Below, piece after piece: positions 1 through 9,900 of a stretch of DNA of 49,201 bases (position 1 is its first letter; every line of letters begins with the position of its first letter). The translations under genes and the position numbers were made by a program. Source of the DNA: Flavobacteriales bacterium (GTDB taxonomy: Bacteria > Bacteroidota > Bacteroidia > Flavobacteriales_E > Vicingaceae). The stretch lies in the NCBI GenBank assembly GCA_018608405.1, contig JABAZP010000019.1, forward strand, positions 1 to 49,201. Direction: 5' to 3'. The notes under the pieces are model-generated. The model saw only the letters and a program-made list of their open reading frames with translations. It had not been told where the DNA came from and did not search any database.

Positions 1-70
1 TTGAAAAACAATTGTTTTATGCCGTCAGAACAAGGCTTTATAAGACTTGTGAGACGTCTGACTGTGACAT

Positions 71-101
71 AAAAAAAGCCGCACATTGCTGTGCAGCTTT
101 T
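71..101 (-). terminator. Intrinsic terminator of the tRNA-Asn transcript
   Basis: Read on the minus strand, AGCTGCACA and TGTGCGGCT form a nine-pair stem with one G-U pair around a GCAA tetraloop, followed by a run of seven T. It lies a few bases downstream of the tRNA 3' end, where a tRNA transcript would stop. The T tract is on the minus strand only, so it should work mainly in that direction. Confidence 0.75.
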
Positions 102-102
102 G

Positions 103-176
103 CTCCTCTTCTTGGGCTCGAACCAAGGACCCTCTGATTAACAGTCAGATGCTCTAACCAACTGAGCTAAAGAGGA
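103..176 (-). tRNA. tRNA-Asn (anticodon GTT)
   Basis: The minus strand folds into a complete 74-nt cloverleaf. The acceptor stem is TCCTCTT/AAGAGGA with discriminator G. The D arm is GCTC...GAGC, the anticodon stem TCTGA/TCAGA has loop CTGTTAA, so the anticodon is GTT (Asn). The variable loop is GGGTC and the T arm is CTTGG-TTCGAGC-CCAAG. The CCA end is not encoded (the genome reads GCA after the acceptor), so it must be added by nucleotidyltransferase. The gene stands alone with its own promoter and terminator. Confidence 0.95.
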
Positions 177-203
177 ATTTTAGCTTTTTCAAGATTAGGA
201 GGG

Positions 204-234
204 CAATATTACCCGAAAGTTTTGAATTAAACAA
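204..234 (-). promoter_or_regulatory. Probable promoter of tRNA-Asn
   Basis: On the minus strand TTG (234-232) is followed after 20 nt by TAATATTG (211-204), one mismatch from the Bacteroidota -7 box TAnnTTTG. The spacing is inside the 17-23 nt range reported for Flavobacterium promoters. The -7 box ends 27 nt before the tRNA 5' end, leaving a short leader to be processed. Confidence 0.45.
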
Positions 235-242
235 TACCTTTG
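235..242 (+). promoter_or_regulatory. -7 box (TAnnTTTG type) for the first PfkB kinase
   Basis: TACCTTTG matches the Bacteroidota -7 consensus TAnnTTTG exactly. No TTG is present 17-23 nt upstream, so the -33 element is missing or divergent. The box ends 108 nt before the ATG at 351, far longer than the 15-29 nt seen for other such boxes here. It abuts the -33 element of the oppositely oriented tRNA promoter. Confidence 0.5.
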
Positions 243-350
243 TGCGAAAATTTATGTCTTTTGATACTAGTTGCTTGATTATGCTACGATTCGTGGAAAT
301 AGGCTGCAAAGTTGCTAAAGACAACAACAACTCCTAAAATAGTAAGAGCA

Positions 351-1343
351 ATGAGTAAAAAGTACAATGTATTTGGAATAGGAAACGCTTTAGTAGATAT
401 AGTGACAGAAGTAAACGATCAGTTTTTAACAGACCACAATATTGAAAAAGGTTTTATGACCTTGGTAGACGAAGAAAGTCAGTCTAGAATTTCTGATGCG
501 ATCAACATGTCTAAAAGTAATATGCAGTGCGGTGGCTCCGCAGCGAACTCAATAATAGCAGTTGCACAGTTCGGTGGCTCGAGTTATTATTCTTGCAAAG
601 TTGCCAATGACGAGTTGGGAAACTTTTATCGAAAAGACTTAAAAGCTAACGGAGTTGATTCAAACTTAGATGGGCACGATTTAGAAGATGGAATTACAGG
701 AAAATGTTTAGTGATGACAACGGAAGATGCATCTAGAACAATGAACACGTTTTTAGGAATCACGGCTGACTATTCAATAAAAGAAATAACAGAGCAGGCA
801 TTAAAGGATAGTGAATACCTTTACATTGAGGGTTATCTAGTGACTTCTGAGAATGGACAAAAAGCCATGAAACACGCGAAAAATATTGCCGAAGAGAATG
901 GTGTTAAAACAGCGCTTACCTTTTCGGACCCATCTATGGTGAAGTATTTCAAAGAACCCATGCAATCTGTTGTAGGAGCAAGTGTTGACTTGTTATTCTG
1001 TAATGAAGAAGAGGCAATGTTGTATACGGACACAGATAACCTTATGGATGCCAGAGAAGCATTGAAAAAAGATGCGAAAAGATTTGTAATCACTCAGGGC
1101 GCTAACGGAGCGATGATTTACGATGGAGAAACGTTTGTTGATATTGAGCCATACAAAGTTGAAGCAATTGATACCAATGGAGCCGGAGATTTATTTGCAG
1201 GAGCATTTTTAGCTGGAATAACCAATGGCAGAAGTTTCGCGGACGCAGGAAAGTTAGCTTCTTTAGCTTCTTCTAAAGTCGTGACGCAATTTGGTCCAAG
1301 ATTAGAATGGCACCAAGCAAAAGATATTTTGCAAAAAATGTAA
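351..1343 (+). CDS. PfkB-family kinase, adenosine kinase-like
   Basis: A 330-residue cytoplasmic kinase of the ribokinase/PfkB fold that transfers phosphate from ATP to a sugar or nucleoside hydroxyl. The N-terminal GIGNALVDI and GGSAANS segments form the substrate site. Near the C-terminus DTNGAGDLFAGAF is PfkB signature 2, with Asp280 of GAGD as the expected catalytic base. Relatives in Bacteroidota are usually annotated adenosine kinase, but substrate cannot be read from sequence. I chose ATG 351 over an in-frame TTG at 312 because MSKKYNVFGIGNA is the natural family start. A perfect hairpin terminator follows at 1363. A second PfkB gene is next on the same strand. The family call is firm, the adenosine specificity is inference. 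Confidence 0.88.
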   Translation: MSKKYNVFGIGNALVDIVTEVNDQFLTDHNIEKGFMTLVDEESQSRISDAINMSKSNMQCGGSAANSIIAVAQFGGSSYYSCKVANDELGNFYRKDLKANGVDSNLDGHDLEDGITGKCLVMTTEDASRTMNTFLGITADYSIKEITEQALKDSEYLYIEGYLVTSENGQKAMKHAKNIAEENGVKTALTFSDPSMVKYFKEPMQSVVGASVDLLFCNEEEAMLYTDTDNLMDAREALKKDAKRFVITQGANGAMIYDGETFVDIEPYKVEAIDTNGAGDLFAGAFLAGITNGRSFADAGKLASLASSKVVTQFGPRLEWHQAKDILQKM

Positions 1344-1362
1344 GAAAACCACTAAGAAAATT

Positions 1363-1398
1363 AAATAAGGCGATTCGAAAGAGTCGCCTTATTTGTTT
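1363..1398 (+). terminator. Intrinsic terminator after the first PfkB kinase
   Basis: Perfect 11-bp inverted repeat (1363-1373 with 1384-1394), GGCGA/TCGCC at the top of the stem, a 10-nt loop and a T-rich tail (TTTGTTT). It lies 20 nt after the stop and separates the two kinase genes into different transcripts. Confidence 0.8.
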
Positions 1399-1426
1399 AA
1401 GGCGCTCCTAGAAAAGAACAAAGTAA

Positions 1427-1434
1427 TACCTTTG
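1427..1434 (+). promoter_or_regulatory. -7 box (TAnnTTTG type) for the second PfkB kinase
   Basis: TACCTTTG is an exact TAnnTTTG match, 25 nt before the ATG at 1460. The surrounding bases AATACCTTTG then CGAAAATTTA repeat those at 233-254 in front of the first kinase, apart from a two-base insertion there. No TTG lies 17-23 nt upstream. Confidence 0.5.
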
Positions 1435-1459
1435 CGAAAATTTAAAACAAACAATTGAA

Positions 1460-2392
1460 ATGAGTTTATTAACCGTCGGGACAGTAGCTTTTGATGCCAT
1501 ACAAACACCATTTGGCAAAACTGGAAAAATTCTTGGTGGAGCAGCGACTTTTATCGGGCTTTCCGCTAGCAAACTAGTTGATAAAGTAAACATTGTGTCC
1601 GTTGTTGGGGAGGACTTTCCAATTGAGTACATTAAAATCATGGAGGATCATGGCATTGATACAAAGGGGCTGCAGGTAAAACGAGGGGAAAAGACGTTTT
1701 TTTGGTCTGGGAAGTATGACATGGATATGAATAATCGAGAAACATTAGATACTCAATTAAATGTTTTGGAAAACTTTGACCCAGTTATTCCCGATGAATA
1801 TCAGAATTGCAAGTATTTAATGCTCGGAAGTTTGCTTCCAACTTTACAGAAAAAGGTTATTGAAAGGTTATGGAAAAGGCCAAAGTTAATTGTATTAGAT
1901 ACCATGAACTTTTGGATGGATTTAATGATGCCCGTCTTGAAGGAAACCCTTACCATGGTAGATGTTTTGTGTATTAATGACTCCGAGGCTCGTCAACTGT
2001 CACAAGAATACTCATTAGTAAAAGCAGCCAAGATAATTATGGAAATGGGGCCAAAATATTTGATTATAAAAAAGGGAGAACACGGGGCACTTTTATTTCA
2101 CAAAAATGAAGTTTTCTTTGCACCAGCTTTGCCATTAGAAAATGTGTTTGACCCAACTGGAGCAGGAGATACTTTTGCAGGTGGTTTTATTGGTTATTTA
2201 GCCGCAACAGACGATATTTCTTTTGATAACATGAAGAGCGCATTAATTCATGGAAGTGCGTTGGCGTCTTTTGCGGTGGAGAAGTTTGGCACGGAGCGCA
2301 TGATTGGTTTAACTGCTGAAGAGGTACAAGAACGAATTCAGCAGTTTGTCGATTTGGTACAGTTTGATATACACGTAGAGAATACGCTATAA
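1460..2392 (+). CDS. PfkB-family carbohydrate/nucleoside kinase
   Basis: A 310-residue PfkB-fold kinase, distinct in sequence from the preceding one. The N-terminus reads TVAFDAIQTPFGKTG then GGAATF, which is the substrate-binding region. The ATP/catalytic segment DPTGAGDTFAGGF carries Asp237 of GAGD. CINDSEA corresponds to the N-x-x-E motif that binds Mg/phosphate in this superfamily. Length is normal. It has its own -7 box and a terminator upstream, so it is probably a separate unit from the first kinase. Substrate is unknown: relatives are called sugar kinase, ribokinase-like or adenosine kinase. No sugar transporter or catabolic gene lies beside it to indicate a pathway. Confidence 0.87.
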   Translation: MSLLTVGTVAFDAIQTPFGKTGKILGGAATFIGLSASKLVDKVNIVSVVGEDFPIEYIKIMEDHGIDTKGLQVKRGEKTFFWSGKYDMDMNNRETLDTQLNVLENFDPVIPDEYQNCKYLMLGSLLPTLQKKVIERLWKRPKLIVLDTMNFWMDLMMPVLKETLTMVDVLCINDSEARQLSQEYSLVKAAKIIMEMGPKYLIIKKGEHGALLFHKNEVFFAPALPLENVFDPTGAGDTFAGGFIGYLAATDDISFDNMKSALIHGSALASFAVEKFGTERMIGLTAEEVQERIQQFVDLVQFDIHVENTL

Positions 2393-2445
2393 GTAGTGCA
2401 ATCTGGCAATAAATAATGAGCTTGTTTTTATCCGCAAGTTTAATC

Positions 2446-2476
2446 TTTGAATATTTTAATAGATTAGCTATATTTG
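2446..2476 (+). promoter_or_regulatory. Full-consensus Bacteroidota promoter for the universal stress protein
   Basis: TTTG (2446-2449) is followed after 19 nt by TATATTTG (2469-2476), matching both the -33 and -7 elements of the Bacteroidota housekeeping promoter. The initiation point should fall about 2482. This decides the start of the next gene: an in-frame TTG at 2474 lies inside the -7 box, so translation must begin at ATG 2504. Confidence 0.65.
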
Positions 2477-2503
2477 GAGAACATATTAAAAATATTACTA
2501 CCA

Positions 2504-3331
2504 ATGGATAATAGATATAAAGTTCTCGTACCACATGATTTTTCGGAAGTTGCAGATACGGCAATATCTCATGCAGCAACTGTTGCAAAGAGTTTTAAAG
2601 TAGAAGTAGTTTTACTTCACGTAATTTCTAGTGAAAAAGCCAGAACTGAGGCTGAAGGTAAATTGAAAGAATTATCAGAAAATGCTTCAACTACATATGG
2701 AGTACCTGTTTCTTTTGAAATTAGAAAGGGAAGCATTTTTGATAGAATTCCAGAAGTGGGAGAAGAAGTAGGGGCTATGTTAGTGGTTATGGGAACTCAT
2801 GGAATTAAAGGAATCCAGCATTTAACAGGTAGTTATGCATTAAAGGTAATAGGTCATTCTAAATTACCATTTGTTGTAAACCAAGGTAAAAAGTCTAAAG
2901 GAAGCATTAAAGACTTAGTATTGCCAATTAAGTTTTCTCAAGAAACAAAATCTAAGCTCTCAATTACAGCCAGTCTAGCAAAGCACTTTCAAGCAACAAT
3001 ACACATCTTTATAGCAAATGAAAAAGATGAGTTTATCATGACCAAAGTGAAGCGAGAATTAACCTTTGCGAAACAATATTTTACTGAGCGAAAAGTGAAG
3101 TATGAGGTGGAAATTGCTCCTGAACACGGGAATTTTATTCCTCAACTTTTACAGTATTCAAGCGACATTGATGCGGACATGATTGCAATTGTGAACGCTT
3201 CTGGAGACGGAGGTTTCTTACCAGATCTTTTCAAGGGAAGTGGAGAAATTGAGGTGTTAAATAATGAATTTCAAATTCCAGTTATTGTAATGAACCCTTC
3301 TCAGATTTTTGTTCCTGAGCATTTTGGATAA
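2504..3331 (+). CDS. Universal stress protein, tandem UspA domains
   Basis: A 275-residue cytoplasmic protein with two Usp folds. Domain 1 (about 1-133) begins YKVLVPHDFSE and has MGTHGIKG followed by GS, the glycine-rich G-x2-G...G-S nucleotide-binding pattern of ATP-binding Usps. Domain 2 (about 134-275) keeps the fold pattern (KDLVLPIKFS, then IPVIVMNP) but has lost a clear glycine motif, so it probably does not bind ATP. Usps are survival and persistence factors without a defined reaction. The gene is monocistronic: it has its own full promoter and shares a strong bidirectional terminator with the convergent lipoprotein gene. Confidence 0.88.
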   Translation: MDNRYKVLVPHDFSEVADTAISHAATVAKSFKVEVVLLHVISSEKARTEAEGKLKELSENASTTYGVPVSFEIRKGSIFDRIPEVGEEVGAMLVVMGTHGIKGIQHLTGSYALKVIGHSKLPFVVNQGKKSKGSIKDLVLPIKFSQETKSKLSITASLAKHFQATIHIFIANEKDEFIMTKVKRELTFAKQYFTERKVKYEVEIAPEHGNFIPQLLQYSSDIDADMIAIVNASGDGGFLPDLFKGSGEIEVLNNEFQIPVIVMNPSQIFVPEHFG

Positions 3332-3348
3332 ACACTAAATGAACTTAT

Positions 3349-3387
3349 AAAAAAGCCCCATATTCATAGCGAATATGGGGCTTTTTT
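3349..3387. terminator. Bidirectional intrinsic terminator
   Basis: A perfect 17-bp inverted repeat with GCCCCATATTC at its core, a 5-nt loop (ATAGC), an A-run on the left and a T-run on the right. It sits between convergent genes, so it should end both transcripts. Confidence 0.9.
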
Positions 3388-3404
3388 GTGGTTTAGCGGA
3401 TCGA

Positions 3405-3947
3405 TTAACTTGGATTGACAGCTGCAAGACTTTCAGCTGAAACAATCATTTTGTCAATTGCCTTTTTACTAAATACATTAGGCAGACTTTGAACCGAGTA
3501 CAGCTCACCTCCAATGTTTTTTGTTAAAAAGAAGTGATGTTCTGCTTCGATCTCTTCGTTATCAGTAATGCTTTTTTTGTAAACGATTTTATCTGCTGTT
3601 TCTTCAATATATTCTATCGTATAAACCAAGTCTCCGTCTAACTCTTCTTTCTTTTCAGCAACAGTTAAACCAAATGGATTGATTTCAATTCCAAATTTAT
3701 CATTCACCTCAATCGTCACACTTTCTGTAGCCGAATTTTGAATTTTACGAGGACCTTTATCCTCTTTTGGAAGTTGTATGTTGGCATCAACTCCGAAGTC
3801 AAAGAGGTTCACTTGTTCCATGTTAGAATAATCTACAGTTGTAGAATCTGAAGTTTCGACATTGTCAGTTCCGGAAGACTCTCCTCCGCTACAAGCGATG
3901 AGACTCATTGCTAAAGCAAGCGCACTGATAAGTTGTAATTTTTTCAT
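3405..3947 (-). CDS. Hypothetical lipoprotein
   Basis: A 180-residue protein with a classic lipoprotein signal: Lys-Lys, a hydrophobic stretch, then SLIAC with Cys19 as the lipidated residue. The mature N-terminus is Ser/Gly/Glu-rich and lacks the acidic run tied to surface export, so periplasmic-side anchoring is more likely. The rest is charged and rich in E, D, K and V. I recognise no family. The protein ends AVNPS. A -7 box 22 nt upstream suggests its own promoter. Its neighbours, an alpha-2-macroglobulin on the same strand and a stress protein opposite, suggest an envelope role, but that is only context. Confidence 0.8.
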   Translation of the reverse strand: MKKLQLISALALAMSLIACSGGESSGTDNVETSDSTTVDYSNMEQVNLFDFGVDANIQLPKEDKGPRKIQNSATESVTIEVNDKFGIEINPFGLTVAEKKEELDGDLVYTIEYIEETADKIVYKKSITDNEEIEAEHHFFLTKNIGGELYSVQSLPNVFSKKAIDKMIVSAESLAAVNPS

Positions 3948-3969
3948 GTTAGTTGATTTGTTGTTTGGT

Positions 3970-3977
3970 CAAATGTA
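3970..3977 (-). promoter_or_regulatory. -7 box (TAnnTTTG type) for the lipoprotein gene
   Basis: The minus strand reads TACATTTG, an exact TAnnTTTG match, ending 22 nt before the ATG at 3947. No TTG is found at the expected -33 distance. It lies in the 44-nt gap after the alpha-2-macroglobulin stop. Confidence 0.45.
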
Positions 3978-3991
3978 AGAAAGCCCATGCA

Positions 3992-6900
3992 TTAATTTTT
4001 AATGTTCAGTCTTTTACCTTTGCTGTGGGAAGAAAATTCAGGAGCATATAAACACTGCATGGTGCAAACTCCGTTAGAAAAATTACCACTGACAGTAGCT
4101 CTTAAGTCATACTCAAAAACATAAACCCCCTTGTTTACACGATCCATAAAAAAGTTAGTAGATGCGTCTTTAGTACTTTCATAATAACCTAACCCATCTT
4201 GATATTTGTACTTTGAAATTACATTGATGGGTTCAAAACCCGAAGATCTCATATCCTTCACATGAACAAATTCTAAATTTCGTTTCGATTCAATGTGCAA
4301 TCGAATTCTAATTTTATCGCCAACTTCTATCCCGGAGGTATCAACCGGTATCATAGTTTCGCCATCTTCAGTTACAACAACTTTAAAAATCGTTTTTGAA
4401 ACAGAGAACTCTTCTACATCTGCCGAAGTAATCTGATCTAAGTCATCATAGTATTGCCAATAGGCTGCTCCCCAAGCTATACCATCTGATGGTTTGTTTA
4501 TTTCAATAACACCAAGTTCTGGTTTGACTTCACTTTTAGACCAAACTTCTTTAAAGTAACCTGTTCCAGCTTCTATATCGGTTGGTTTTAAATTTTGTGA
4601 ACCTACTTTTATGGAAATCGACGAACCAGTAGTAAGGGTTTTCACATTATCAATTAAAAGAGCATAGCAGGCCAAAGCTGTCGCTTTTGAATTTGACCAC
4701 ATTTGAGTTTGTTTTTCTTTTAATAGCCAAATACGCAGTTCTTCCACCGCAATTTTGTCTTTTGCTATTTCGTGAAATACTTCTACCATCATAGCTTGCG
4801 TTTCAATTGGAGATTCATGCCAATAATAGCCTGCTTGGTTTTCTTTCCAATACATTCCCATTTGCTCAGTTTGCAGCGCATTGTCTCGCAATGATGTCAC
4901 AATCTCTTGTGGCACTTTGGAGGTAGGGTTTATTCTGCTTAATGCCAACGCTTGCATCCCCTTTATGTATAGGTTTCGGCCCACCCAATACTTTTCTGCT
5001 TGCTTCAAATAATAGTCTATTGCAGTTGAATTTGCAGGAGGATCTATATTTAAAAACAAACTTCTAGTATATAAATAATGAATTTGAGTTGGATTCAAAT
5101 GATTTTTTGAAAGGTCTTTGTTGTGTTTCGTTAACCAATCGTAATCTTCTATAATTCTGTTGTCTAAATAGGATAGTCCATTTCGAAGTAAACTTTCCAT
5201 TCCCGGTTCGGAGGAAAGATCAATGCCTAGTTGTTTTAAGTGTCCAAAACCCTCTATAATGTATTGAGTCATGTAGCGGTTGTCGCGCATGCCTTTGTAC
5301 CAAGCCCAACCTCCGTTGGGTAATTGTAATTCTTTTAGTTTGTTAAGTGCGGCTTCTTTTTCAGAAGCCATTTTATTGAAATCGAATAACAGAGCAATCC
5401 TCTTTTTTTGTTCCGTTTCAGATTTTGCTTGCTGCAACCATGGTGTTTCTTCAATTAAAATGCTCTTCAACTCTTTGTTTTGCATTAATTTAGACGTTAG
5501 CTCTTTCGAATCCAAGCCTCTCCATAATTCAAAAACTTCTTGAATTCTTGGATTACTTCTCGCAATTTTCTGAGCCAATAAATTGGCATAAAGTCTCGCA
5601 AAAACTTGCTCGGAACACTCCGAAGTAGATTCAACCACATAAGGCAATGCCTGTGCAGCATACCAAGCAGGGTTTGAGGTGAACTCTAACGTGAATGATT
5701 CATGGGTTAAGGTTTCAGAAGTATTGTCAACAAGCTTGTCAAATATAAATTGCTTTTGCTGATTGCCTCTTATTGCTATTGGTAGAGATTCAGTTATTAA
5801 CTTTCTATTTGGTAAAACAGGAATTATTTTTTCCTCTCCATCGCTAAACGTTTCAGAACTAGCCTTTACTTCATATTTAATGGCTTGAATGCTTCTCGGA
5901 ATTCGAATACTCCATGTTAAAGCAGTATTTCTACCTGAAAACAAATTGAACTTTTGTGCTGCAGCTGAACCATTTGCAATGATGATAGCTTGATTGGTAA
6001 AGGCATCAAAGAATTGGATAGATGCAACTCCGTTTTGAGGTTTTTCGTTCAAGTTAGTTACCAGAACCTTAACATTGAGTTGATCTCCTTCTCTGAAAAA
6101 GCGAGGCATAGTTGGTGAAACCATCAACTCTTTTTGAGTTTGAATGGAAGTTTCTGTGGTTCCAACTTTTAAATTTTTAGTGTGTGCCAAAGCTCTGAAT
6201 TTCCATTTGGTCAATGCATCTGGCATTTCAAACTCAAAACTTACTGCTCCGGTTTTGTCAGTGTTCAATTGAGGGTAAAAGAAGGCTGTTTCACGGAAGT
6301 CGGAGCGAATGGGATTCGAAGTTGGTGAATTGCTTTTTAAAAGCGGAGTTGAAGCCGGCGGTGAATCCGCAGTCGTAGCGGAATTTTTTAGCGAAGCTTG
6401 CCCCATAACTGCATCAGCCATCACCATTTCTTGCTCCAGCATCATTGGTTCGCCTTCGTATTTAATGCTTTTGTTCATTGACATGGTCAGCCCATCTATA
6501 AATTGTAAATACTTGGTTCTTGATAAACTAAACCCAAACCAATTCAAACTTGGAAAAACTCGTTGGGGCATTTGAACATAGTTCCGTTCATATCCATATT
6601 GTCTTGCGTAGCCAAAACCAAATGTTCCGTCAGTTTGCCAAGTAGCTGCGCTTCCGTTATTGTTGTATAAGTTCATGGCCCAATTTTGAGTTTTAAACTG
6701 ATCCAACGATTGGTCATACATACCTGCCAATAATTCAGCAGCTAGCTTTTCTCCTTTTATACCGCTAATGGTCATGGTCCATTTTTCTTTGCTGCCAGGT
6801 TGCACTTTATTGCAGTACGTTCCTAAGGTCAGCTGTAGCTTTTTATTCGTGTAGGGCACTGAAATAGTTCGAGTTTCTGTTATCTCTCTATTGTTATGAA

Positions 6901-9900
6901 CCCCAATAAAACTTAATTGAACCCCACCTCGATAACTCTCTTTTATTGGAAGAGTCATTTTTCGCTGCTCATTACTCAACGTAATCCATTTTTGAGAAAT
7001 TCGTTTCCCATCTACATGCACTTCATACAATAATAGAAGATTTTCTAAGCTTGTGCCGATTAAAAAACTAGCTTCTTCACCAGGTTCTGCTCGCATTTTA
7101 AGAGACTTAAATTCAAAAGCACTTGGAATGGGAAGTAGTTTCGAATTTTCATTAAATAATTCAAACCGATGTGCGAACTGTGATGAATCTCCATTTGTTG
7201 TAGTTGCAACTAATTCGTAAGCCCCACCGGGCAAATCACCAATCACGTTATTTTGAACGTTGCTCTCAATTACTCCTTTGAGCAGAACTTGGCCTCGCTC
7301 GAATTCGTGCAGGCTATTTCTTTTTTTAACTTGAATCTTGTTGTTAAAATATTCAGCATCCTCCCAATAATTTTCTCGAACTAATTTTTTAGGCGCTTTA
7401 AGTTGATACAAAGCAAAGTTCAATTTTTGATCTACTTCAATGCCCTGTATGTTTTTTGCGTGAACTACAAACTTCTTTAATTCGTTCAATTGCAAGCTAC
7501 CTTTCAAATTGCTGCTGAGGTAAACAGCTTTTGTTCCAAGAGTAATGGTTTCAATAAAACTTTGCGTTTCTCCACTCGGACTTGTAGCGTCAATGTTAAT
7601 TTCGAAATTGAAGTTGGGGTTCCATTTACTTGCTACTTGTTCATCAGCCGCAGCAAAAAAGTCAAATGTAAACTTACCGTTAGCATCTGCAATCACCTTA
7701 CCACTTGCAACCTCTTTATCTGCCATTCTTGGCATTGGTCGCCACCAATAACCCCACCAAGGAAAACTAGTTCTGCGTTGAACTCTATAGGTAATTTTTG
7801 CATCAGAAACTTTGGCTCCTGAAAAAGCGATGACATTACCATTAATGGAAACATTCTGATTAACCTTCGCTGACTCTTTGTTGGAATCCAAGGTAATCTC
7901 AAAAGTTGGCCGTTTGTACTCTTCCACTGAGAAATAGTGTAACCCTCCTTCAGTTTGGATTCTATAATTGCCATTTAACCCTGAACTTGGAAGTACAAAG
8001 CTTCCTTGAAATGATCCGTAATCATTGGTTTTAACCTTCAACTCTGAAACTAATTCGCCATTTACGTTCATCAGCTTCACTTCGCTAGAATAGTCTGTTT
8101 TAATTTCATTCGACTTCCTACCACGTTCGACAACAATTCCCTTGAAGTAGACTGTTTGACCAGGGCGGTAAATGGCCCTATCGCTAAATAAGAAAGTTTC
8201 TATTCTCTTCTTTTCTGTTCTGGTGTAATTCCTCGAATAAAATGAGCTTGCACTATTTAGGGTATCGTTTTCAGAAGAAAGAAATACACTAAAGTTTTGC
8301 CGGTCATTGGCAGCAGTAATTTTCACGAATCCATTTTGATCAGAGGTATGAGCTCCTAAAACTTTCAGTTTATACTTTCTGCTGTCGTAATTATAATCCT
8401 GATAATAGCTGGTTAACCCTGCATTTTGAATTGGTGTTCCATTAGCTCTATGTAAAACGTAGAAATCGACCACTCCTTTGTTTTCGTTTTTACTGATAAA
8501 ACTTAATTCGCTAACCTGAAATTCAACGTAATTGGTTACTGCCGATTGACTTGAAAAGTCAGGAGCAGTTGAAGCAACAAGTAGGTACTTTCCCTTTGAT
8601 AGTGGCTTCAAATTAAAGCCATAGCTATGTTCACGATAATCTCCTGGATTGAGCAATTGAGAATTCCACGTTCGTGTGCTTTTTATTTTTGAAAGTCTGT
8701 TTAGATATTCTTCTGTTGTTTCGTTTTGCTTTTGGAAATTGTCAATGGTATTGGGTATTCGAATTAGACTAAAAACTAAACTATCAATGTTTTTTGTACT
8801 TACTTTATATTCAATTTCTTCAGAAGGCAAATACACTTTCTCGGTTTGTAAGCTCAAACTTTTGAGCTCAATTTGGTTTTTGAGATATTGACACTGAATT
8901 GCTCCATAGGAGTCACCTTCAGACGCGGCAGAACTTATTTGAAAAGCCTTTTTCAGCTCCCACCTGTATTCTTCACTTTCTTCTTTGGCATAATTTGAAC
9001 CATGGTCGAAATGGTATTTAGCCATTGCATATTCAATTTCTTTGGCATTCTCAGCTTCACCATCGTTTTCCTTCAGAAGCATTAAAGCGTTCAAATACAG
9101 ATTGTCTTTTTCCTTTTTTTGGGAGGTAGAGTAGTAGTGTCTTAACCTAGAAAGTTCGATGTGAAGCAGTGGAGATTTATTCACGTCGTTAAGGTGCGCC
9201 CCAATTAAATCTTGAAAAAGTAGCGCCGTTTTAAAATCGTTTGAATTACTGTCTGAACTGTTAAACTCAATTTTTACGAATTCGCTAGCTGAACTGAAAA
9301 TTGGATAGTCGTCTATCTTGAATTCATCTTGAGGAGTGTTGATTCGGCCCTCGTTTTGCTGATAATACTGCAAAGCTCGGTTTGCTAAAAAGTCAAATAG
9401 TGTTGGTTGCAAGTTTTTTCCATTAAATTGATTTTTAGATTGTTTAGCATCTGATAAATGCAAAATAGCTTGTAAGTTATCAATGGGGTAGCTTAATAAA
9501 TCTTCCTTTTCAGTTAATGAATATTGATAATGTTCATCCACTTTTTCAAGAATGTCAGCTAAACTCCAAGTTCTCAGGTCTTGTTTGTCGAAACTTTGAG
9601 TGGTCGTTCTGTTTTGGATTTTCCACCTGATTTGGTTGTGGTATTGGTGATATAATTCAGCTACAGCGGAATGTAAGAGTTGTTTTAAAGGGAAGCTGGA
9701 GTTTTTAATTTGTGTTTCATATCGGGTAAAGATTTTCAAATTAGACTCTTCCTCAATTTGATTGGTATACTTTGACCGATATGCCAAAGCTTTGAAAATT
9801 TGAGCAGTGTTTTCTTCCGCAATTGCTTTTACTAGAATAGAATCTACCTTGTCAATAATACTATTTCCTAAACCTTTCTGCTCCATTTTTTCAATGGCGT

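Noticed and set aside
1..72. Open frame from the window edge to a TAA at 70-72 that could be the end of an upstream gene
   Set aside because: Only 23 codons are visible and a second frame is also open and runs on through the tRNA. I cannot tell which, if any, is coding.
312..350. TTG-initiated N-terminal extension of the first PfkB kinase
   Set aside because: The added residues (Thr-rich, LKTTTTPKIVRA) are not family-like and ATG 351 gives the standard N-terminus.
2187..2588. 133-codon minus-strand frame across the kinase end and stress-protein start
   Set aside because: It overlaps two well-supported genes and a full-consensus promoter, and its translation has no domain pattern.
6309..8891. 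Several plus-strand frames of 68-110 codons inside the alpha-2-macroglobulin gene
   Set aside because: Antisense shadows: the minus strand encodes a continuous 2017-residue protein with recognisable domains.
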